From JBIIUJ01 sp044340025 (lineage in GTDB: Bacteria; Pseudomonadota; Alphaproteobacteria; Caulobacterales; Aquidulcibacteraceae): 10,521 nucleotides of DNA. Both the position numbers and the translations under genes were made by a program. Location of the stretch: NCBI GenBank assembly GCA_044340025.1, contig JBIIUJ010000091.1, positions 1 to 10,521 on the forward strand, given 5' to 3'. Position 1 is the first letter of the stretch; every line of letters begins with the position of its first letter. The notes beneath the pieces were generated by a model. That model searched no databases, was not told the DNA's origin, and saw nothing but the letters and a program-made list of their open reading frames with translations. Below, one piece after another: positions 6,105 through 10,521 of the stretch.

Positions 6105-7502
6105 ATGCGTCCCTGCCTGATCGAGATCGACTGGCGCGCCCCGGAACGCGCCTTTGCGCCCGTCGCGCAGAACGCCGACGCGCTGCTGCTTCTGAGCGGC
6201 GGCGCCCATCCCCGGGCGCGCTGGAGCTACCTCTGCTGCGAGCCGGTCGCGCTCTGGCGCTGGAGCGAGGGCGATGGCGGCGATCCCTTCGCGCGCCCGC
6301 GCCGCACGCCGCGCCTGGCCGGCGGGCCGGGTCTGCCGCCCTTTGTCGGGGGGTGGGCGGGGCTTTTGAGCTATGAGCTCGGCCGCGCTTTCGAGCGACT
6401 GCCCTGGCCCGGCGGCGACCGCGATGGCTGGCCCGATGTGGCGCTGGGCCTCTACGACACGATCGCCGCCTTCGACCATCACGCGCACCGCGCGTTCGTC
6501 CTTTCCTGGGGGCTCGACGCCGAAGGCCGCCCGGATCCCGAGCGGGCCGCCTGGCGCGCGCGCCGGCTGGCCGAGGCTGTCGCCGATCGCGCGCCGCCGG
6601 CGCCCGCGCCGCTGACGCCCACGCCGGGGCCGCCAGCCGCCCTCGACCCAGTGCGGCCGCGCGCCCGGATCGAAGCCGCAGTGGCCAAGACGGTCGCGCT
6701 GGTGCGGGCGGGCGATATCTTTCAGGCCAATCTGTCCTGGGCGTTTTCCGGCCGGCTGGCGGCGGGCGATGATCCGTTCGCCTGGTTCCGGCGGGTGGCG
6801 GAGGCGAGCCCTGCGCCCTTTTCCGCCTATCTGCGCCTGCCTGATCGCGCCGTCGTCTCGCAATCGCCCGAGCTTTTCCTCAGCCTCGACGCCGGGGGCC
6901 TTGTTCAGACCGCGCCGATCAAGGGCACCCGCAGGCGCGGCGCAAACCCGCTGGAGGACGCAGCGCTCGCCCGCGCGCTAAGCGAGAGCCCCAAGGATCG
7001 CGCCGAGAATCTGATGATCGTGGATCTGATGCGCAACGATCTCGCGCGGGTCTGCGCGCCCGGCAGCGTGAGTGTCCCCGCGCTGTGCGCGCCGGAGCAC
7101 TTCGCGCACGTGCATCATCTGGTCTCGACGGTTCAGGGCCGGCTGCGGCCGGGTCTCGCCGCCTGGGACGTGCTTGCCGCAGCCTTTCCGCCAGGCTCTG
7201 TGACCGGCGCGCCCAAGGTGCGCGCGATGGAGATTATCGCAGAAGCCGAGGGCGAGCCGCGCGGCCCCTATTGCGGTTCCATGGCGTGGATCGGGCTGGA
7301 TGGCGCGATGGGATCAAGCGTCTTGATCCGCACCGCGGCCTGCGTCCGCGACAGCAGGGGCTGGCGCGCCCGGGTGCGGGCGGGCGGCGGCATCGTGGCC
7401 GATTCCGATCCCGCCGACGAAGCCGCCGAGATGGAGACCAAGGCGCGCGCGCTGCGCGAAAGCGTTCAGCCCCGCCTGCCGGCGCCGGCGCGGGCGCGAT
7501 GA
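6105..7502 (+). CDS. pabB: Aminodeoxychorismate synthase component I
   Basis: The 465-residue chorismate-binding enzyme aminates chorismate to 4-amino-4-deoxychorismate, the first step to p-aminobenzoate and folate, using ammonia from a PabA-type glutaminase not seen here. A less conserved N-terminal half (1-180) ends in a Pro/Ala-rich linker. The catalytic half contains GDIFQANLS (203-211), PIKGT (271-275) with the Lys273 nucleophile typical of PabB, MIVDLMRNDL (304-313), PGSVTGAPK (363-371) and GGGIVADSDP (427-436). TrpE and other family members lack that lysine, which favours PabB. The Shine-Dalgarno is weak (GGAG about 14 bases before the ATG). The stop overlaps the pabC start as ATGA, pointing to translational coupling and supporting the pathway assignment. 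Confidence 0.94.
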   Translation: MRPCLIEIDWRAPERAFAPVAQNADALLLLSGGAHPRARWSYLCCEPVALWRWSEGDGGDPFARPRRTPRLAGGPGLPPFVGGWAGLLSYELGRAFERLPWPGGDRDGWPDVALGLYDTIAAFDHHAHRAFVLSWGLDAEGRPDPERAAWRARRLAEAVADRAPPAPAPLTPTPGPPAALDPVRPRARIEAAVAKTVALVRAGDIFQANLSWAFSGRLAAGDDPFAWFRRVAEASPAPFSAYLRLPDRAVVSQSPELFLSLDAGGLVQTAPIKGTRRRGANPLEDAALARALSESPKDRAENLMIVDLMRNDLARVCAPGSVSVPALCAPEHFAHVHHLVSTVQGRLRPGLAAWDVLAAAFPPGSVTGAPKVRAMEIIAEAEGEPRGPYCGSMAWIGLDGAMGSSVLIRTAACVRDSRGWRARVRAGGGIVADSDPADEAAEMETKARALRESVQPRLPAPARAR

Positions 7503-8311
7503 CCGGCGCTGTCTGGATCGACGGGGACTTGCGCCCGCCGAAGGACGCCGCCGTGAGCGTCGCCGATCGCGGCCTGACGCTGGGCGAGGGTCTGTTCGAG
7601 ACCATGCGCTGGGAGGCCGGGGCCATTCGCCGCTTTCAGGCCCACTGGGCGCGGCTTTCAGCCGCCGCCGCCGCACTCGGCCTGCCGCTGGAGGCCGCCC
7701 CTGAAGCCATTCACGCCGCCGCGCTGGCGCTGGTCGCCGATCATGGGCTGGAGCAGGCCGCCTTGCGCCTGACGCTCACGGGCGGGGAGGGGCCGCGCGG
7801 GCTCGCCCCGCCCGCTCACCGCCGCGCGCGCATCCTGCTCTCGGCGGCGCCGCTCGCGCTGCAAGGCCCGGTCCGGCTGGCCACCGTGGAAATTCGGCGC
7901 AATCCCGGCGCGCCGACCGCCCGGTTCAAGACGCTGTCCTATCTCGATCAGGTCGCCGCGCTGGCCGAGGCGAAAGCTGCCGGCGGCGACGAGGCGCTGA
8001 TGCTGAACCTCGCCGGGCGCGCGGCGAGCGCGGCGGCCGCCACCCTGATCGTGATCACCGCGGCCGGCGAAGCGCTGACCCCGCCTGTTGCGGAGGGCGC
8101 CTTGCCCGGCGTGACGCGGGGCGCCCTGCTGGCGACGGGCGCGATGCGCGAGGCGCTGGTGACGGCGCGCGATCTTGCCGACGCGGTCGCGATCGGGCTG
8201 TGCAATGCGCTGACGGGGGTGCGCCCGGCGCTCAGCCTGGACGGCCGCGCGCTGGCGGCGGATCACCCCACCCTGAACGCTCTGATCGCAACCGAACTCA
8301 GCTCAGCGTGA
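7499..8311 (+). CDS. pabC: Class IV aminotransferase-fold protein, probable aminodeoxychorismate lyase
   Basis: The 270-residue protein has the class IV PLP fold. PabC eliminates pyruvate from aminodeoxychorismate to give p-aminobenzoate. DRGLTLGEGLFETMRW (23-38) is the classic N-terminal signature. RFKTLSYLDQ (142-151) holds the expected PLP lysine, K144. LPGVTR near residue 202 is the phosphate-binding loop. The segment after G173, normally with a conserved Glu and Asn, reads RAASAAAATL: Ser177 and Thr182 take those places, with Ser177 33 residues after K144. The ATG at 7499 overlaps the pabB stop. The frame is open far upstream inside pabB, but that part is a shadow. The 3' end overlaps the convergent TadE gene by 14 bases. 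Position after pabB supports PabC; a related transaminase or reduced activity is possible. Confidence 0.85.
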   Translation: MTGAVWIDGDLRPPKDAAVSVADRGLTLGEGLFETMRWEAGAIRRFQAHWARLSAAAAALGLPLEAAPEAIHAAALALVADHGLEQAALRLTLTGGEGPRGLAPPAHRRARILLSAAPLALQGPVRLATVEIRRNPGAPTARFKTLSYLDQVAALAEAKAAGGDEALMLNLAGRAASAAAATLIVITAAGEALTPPVAEGALPGVTRGALLATGAMREALVTARDLADAVAIGLCNALTGVRPALSLDGRALAADHPTLNALIATELSSA

Positions 8312-8846
8312 CCATGGTCGACCGGCGCGGCCGGGCGAAGAAGCGTTCGGTCAGGGTGATGGATCCGCCAAACATCATGCTGATCGGCGAGGTGTAGCTG
8401 TAGCTGATCTCGCCCATGATGACGCTTCCGCCCACCGACAGGAGGGTGCTGGCGTCCGGCACAGCCGTTCCCGGGGCGGGGCCCTGGGCGGTGCAGCCCG
8501 TGGCGCGCGACCAGCCGACCTGCGGGGAGTTTGCAGTGGGCATGACCACGCTCGTGACCCGCAGGCAGGCTGGCGCTGCGGGAAACGGCTCCAGCACGGT
8601 GCGGGCGGCGGCGAAGATGTCGTTGAGTTCGCCGGTTGTCAGGGCGTCGGTCTGGGCGACGAGATCGGTCACCGTGCTCGCCGCCTGGGTCACCTTGCGG
8701 TCGGCCGACAACAGGAGGCTCGCTTCGGCTGCGCCGGCGAACATCACGATCATGGTGGGCGCGATCAGGGCGAACTCCACCGCCGAAACGCCGCGGCGAT
8801 CCTGCTTCAGCCGGCGGACGGCGCGTTTGGAAAGAGGCTCCATCAT
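8298..8846 (-). CDS. TadE-like pilus assembly pseudopilin, second of the pair
   Basis: The 182-residue protein has a short basic N-terminus, then DRRGVSAVEFAL, whose G19|VSAVEF matches the TadV prepilin-peptidase site (Gly, four residues, Glu). A hydrophobic helix at about 20-45 follows. The rest (about 46-182) is probably periplasmic and has two cysteines, C94 and C118, that could form a disulfide. TadE and TadF are minor pseudopilins of the Flp/tad pilus machine. I chose the ATG at 8846, with GAGG upstream and a 7-base gap to the preceding gene. An ATG at 8843 is equally possible. An ATG at 8873 would overlap the preceding gene by 20 bases. TadF would be a reasonable alternative name. Confidence 0.85.
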   Translation of the reverse strand: MMEPLSKRAVRRLKQDRRGVSAVEFALIAPTMIVMFAGAAEASLLLSADRKVTQAASTVTDLVAQTDALTTGELNDIFAAARTVLEPFPAAPACLRVTSVVMPTANSPQVGWSRATGCTAQGPAPGTAVPDASTLLSVGGSVIMGEISYSYTSPISMMFGGSITLTERFFARPRRSTMVTLS

Positions 8847-8853
8847 CACGACC

Positions 8854-9426
8854 TCACAACGCGAACGGTTCATTGCGGAACGCCGCAGAGGCCGCCACGA
8901 CCCGGCGGTCTCCGCCCAGATTGGCCATGATCGGCGCCATCAGCGGCGTCATGATCTGCCACTCGTAATAGGCCCGGACCACGACGATCTCTTCCGCCCC
9001 GCCCGGATCGAACGTGTCTGGCGGGTTGCCGGAAATGATGTCCTGCAAGCCGGAATTGGCGTTCACGCTATCGAAGTCGGAAAAGGTGCGGACGTCGAAA
9101 TAGAGCCCGTCGTCCAGGTTGATCATCCCGAAGGTGCGCCGGCCCACTTCCTCGCGGAACACGCCAACCGGATCGGCCACGGCCTGCGGGTCGGCCTGAA
9201 ACTGGCCGGTCCGGATCAGGCGCGCGGATTCTCCCACGGCGGCTTCCAGCGTGGAGGCGACGAAGAACATGATCGCCACCTCCAGAATGCCCATCATCAG
9301 CACGAGGAACGGCAACAGGATCAGGGCGAATTCGACGGCGGTGGCCCCGCGTCGCGCCTGCGCCCAGGCAAGCAGACGGCTGCGGTGACGCGCTGTTCTC
9401 GGTGCAAGCAAGGCGAATGAAGGCAT
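8854..9426 (-). CDS. TadE-like pilus assembly pseudopilin, first of the pair
   Basis: The 190-residue protein carries a basic leader (1-26) followed by RRGATAVEFAL. G27|ATAVEF fits the TadV processing rule, with Glu at position +5 of the mature protein. A hydrophobic helix (about 34-57) and a mainly polar periplasmic domain follow, with no cysteine in the mature region. Pseudopilins of this type help assemble Flp/tad adhesion pili. The ATG at 9426 has GGAG eight bases upstream. Its partner begins 7 bases after its stop, so the two form an operon. A TadG-like gene diverges from it. No tadA, tadB, tadC, tadV or flp gene is in the window, so the core locus must lie elsewhere or beyond the right edge. 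Confidence 0.88.
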   Translation of the reverse strand: MPSFALLAPRTARHRSRLLAWAQARRGATAVEFALILLPFLVLMMGILEVAIMFFVASTLEAAVGESARLIRTGQFQADPQAVADPVGVFREEVGRRTFGMINLDDGLYFDVRTFSDFDSVNANSGLQDIISGNPPDTFDPGGAEEIVVVRAYYEWQIMTPLMAPIMANLGGDRRVVAASAAFRNEPFAL

Positions 9427-9595
9427 GAGACACTCCAGCGCCGAAGCTTTGCACGATGTGCCTTAGCGGACCCCTAAATCCACGCTGGTCGCTTGAGACA
9501 TTTTTTCAATCCTTTTCTTCCAAATGGAGCATGCGCCGACAGGAAACGCTTCACGCGCGCATCCGATAGTGAGAGCGCAACAAGCAGGAAGAGCA
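9427..9595. promoter_or_regulatory. Divergent intergenic region between the TadE pair and the TadG-like gene
   Basis: These 169 bases must hold the promoters of both pilus units. The centre (about 9494-9527) is roughly two thirds A/T, in contrast to the surrounding GC-rich sequence, and contains a run of six T and a pyrimidine-rich stretch. GCAC-GAT-GTGC (9451-9461) is a small palindrome. I could not fit a convincing -35/-10 pair on either strand, and I see neither a CtrA-type TTAA-N7-TTAA site nor a GANTC site here. Confidence 0.4.
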
Positions 9596-10521
9596 ATGGG
9601 AAGCCGACAGTCTCTTCATCGCAACGACCGTGGCGCGCTTTCGGTCTGGTTCGCCATCGGGCTGTTGCCGATGGTGGTCGCCGTGGGCGCGGCGGTGGAC
9701 TTTTCCCGCCACAGCGCGGCGAAGGCCAAGCTCGCCAGCACGCTGGACGCGGCGGCTCTGGCGGCCGCCGGCTCGCCAGGGCTGACGGCAGACCAGACGC
9801 GCGACATCGCCAACCGGTATGTGACCGCCAACATGCTGACCTATCCGGGCCTGTCGAATCTGACGGTCACGGTGGAAAGCCGCGATGCGTCCGTGGAGGT
9901 CAGCGGCCGGGCGCAACTGGACACCATGTTCCTGGGCGCAGCCGGCATCAGCACGCTGGACGTTGTCGCCACCGCCGAGGCGATGCGCGAGGTTCGCGGC
10001 CTGGAAGTCGCCATGGTGCTGGACAATACGGGCTCGATGCTGGGCAACGGCGGCATGGTCGCCATGAAGGACAGCGCCAAGGAACTCGTGAACCTGTTGA
10101 GCGGCGGCGAGGACTTTCACCCCAATCTGAAGGTCGCGCTGATCCCGTTCGTGACGGCGGTGAACATCCGCGCCGACGGCTTCAGTATGGACTGGATCGA
10201 TCAGGCCGCCGCCGCCACTCACCATGGCCAGAACTTCGATCTCACCAGTGGCGCGCGCATCAGCCATCTGACGCTGTTCGATCGGCTGCCCAACGCGGAC
10301 TGGAAAGGCTGCGTCGAGATGCGGGCCGCCCCCCACGATACCTCCGACACGCCGCCCAGCATCGCCAGCCCGGACACGATGTTCGTGCCGTATCTCTGGC
10401 CCGACGAGCCGACCCCTGGCGGCTCCAACATGGATTACCAGAACAATTACATCACCAATGATCGCGTCAGCGGCACGCCGGCCCAGCGCCAGCGCAGCAC
10501 GGTGAAATACAGCTTCGCCGC
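9596..10521 (+). CDS. TadG-like protein with von Willebrand A domain (partial, C-terminus missing)
   Basis: 308 residues are visible with no stop before the window edge. The N-terminus, DRGALSVWFAIGLLPMVVAVG (11-31), is a TadE/TadG-type membrane anchor, but the prepilin Glu is replaced by Trp18, so TadV cleavage is not expected, as for TadG. A segment rich in Ala/Lys (DFSRHSAAKAKLASTLDAAA) follows the membrane helix. The von Willebrand A domain begins near 135, with the metal site DNTGSM at 143-148 (D143, T145, S147). KVALIPFVTAVNI (179-191) and DWKGCVEMR (235-243) are common in alphaproteobacterial TadG-like proteins. AGGAAG precedes the ATG at 9596. TadG anchors or stabilises the tad pilus machine in the envelope. 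It diverges from the TadE pair instead of following it. Confidence 0.88.
   Translation, partial: MGSRQSLHRNDRGALSVWFAIGLLPMVVAVGAAVDFSRHSAAKAKLASTLDAAALAAAGSPGLTADQTRDIANRYVTANMLTYPGLSNLTVTVESRDASVEVSGRAQLDTMFLGAAGISTLDVVATAEAMREVRGLEVAMVLDNTGSMLGNGGMVAMKDSAKELVNLLSGGEDFHPNLKVALIPFVTAVNIRADGFSMDWIDQAAAATHHGQNFDLTSGARISHLTLFDRLPNADWKGCVEMRAAPHDTSDTPPSIASPDTMFVPYLWPDEPTPGGSNMDYQNNYITNDRVSGTPAQRQRSTVKYSFA

Noticed and set aside
7085..7498. Upstream extension of pabC within pabB
   Set aside because: It runs through pabB's conserved catalytic region in another frame. The ATG at 7499 begins exactly at the class IV family N-terminus and overlaps the pabB stop.
9493..10461. 322-residue plus-strand frame over the TadG-like gene
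   Set aside because: It is Arg/Gly-rich and overlaps the frame starting at 9596, which has the membrane anchor and the DNTGSM metal site.

Overview
The window is GC-rich (roughly two thirds G+C) and densely packed with genes. It reads as chromosomal sequence from an alphaproteobacterium. The gene set (purE/purK, ubiD, a small GGDEF protein, TadE/TadG-type pilus proteins) and the GANTC sites in intergenic DNA fit the Caulobacterales/Maricaulales/Hyphomonadales side of the class. That placement is inferred from gene content; there is no rRNA to confirm it. I see no integrase, transposase, tRNA, CRISPR array or phage gene, and codon use looks uniform.

Layout, left to right. (1) Positions 1-55 hold the last codons of a plus-strand gene, probably the TlyA rRNA methyltransferase. 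An intergenic stretch with two adjacent hairpins, looking like a dispersed palindromic repeat, follows. (2) A minus-strand block, read right to left, contains purE and purK (overlapping by ATGA), a 62-residue excisionase-like HTH protein, and ubiD. (3) Divergent from purE, on the plus strand, are a diguanylate cyclase with an intact GGDEF motif and I-site, a UMF1/Atg22-type MFS transporter, pabB and pabC (also overlapping by ATGA). (4) pabC meets the minus-strand TadE pair tail to tail with a 14-base coding overlap. (5) Divergent from the TadE pair is a TadG-like von Willebrand A protein that runs off the right edge.

The genes cover several core jobs: purine synthesis (conversion of AIR to CAIR), ubiquinone synthesis (UbiD decarboxylation), p-aminobenzoate synthesis for folate (PabB then PabC), c-di-GMP signalling, and the minor or pseudopilin part of a tad/Flp adhesion pilus. 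c-di-GMP signalling and tad pili both serve surface attachment in related bacteria, but nothing here links them directly.

I did not find a convincing new multi-gene system. The points most worth checking are three. One is a three-arm repeat over the ribosome-binding site of the small HTH gene, which could fold two mutually exclusive ways. Another is the apparent loss of two normally conserved active-site residues in PabC. The third is a GANTC methylation site overlapping a candidate -10 element of the cyclase gene.
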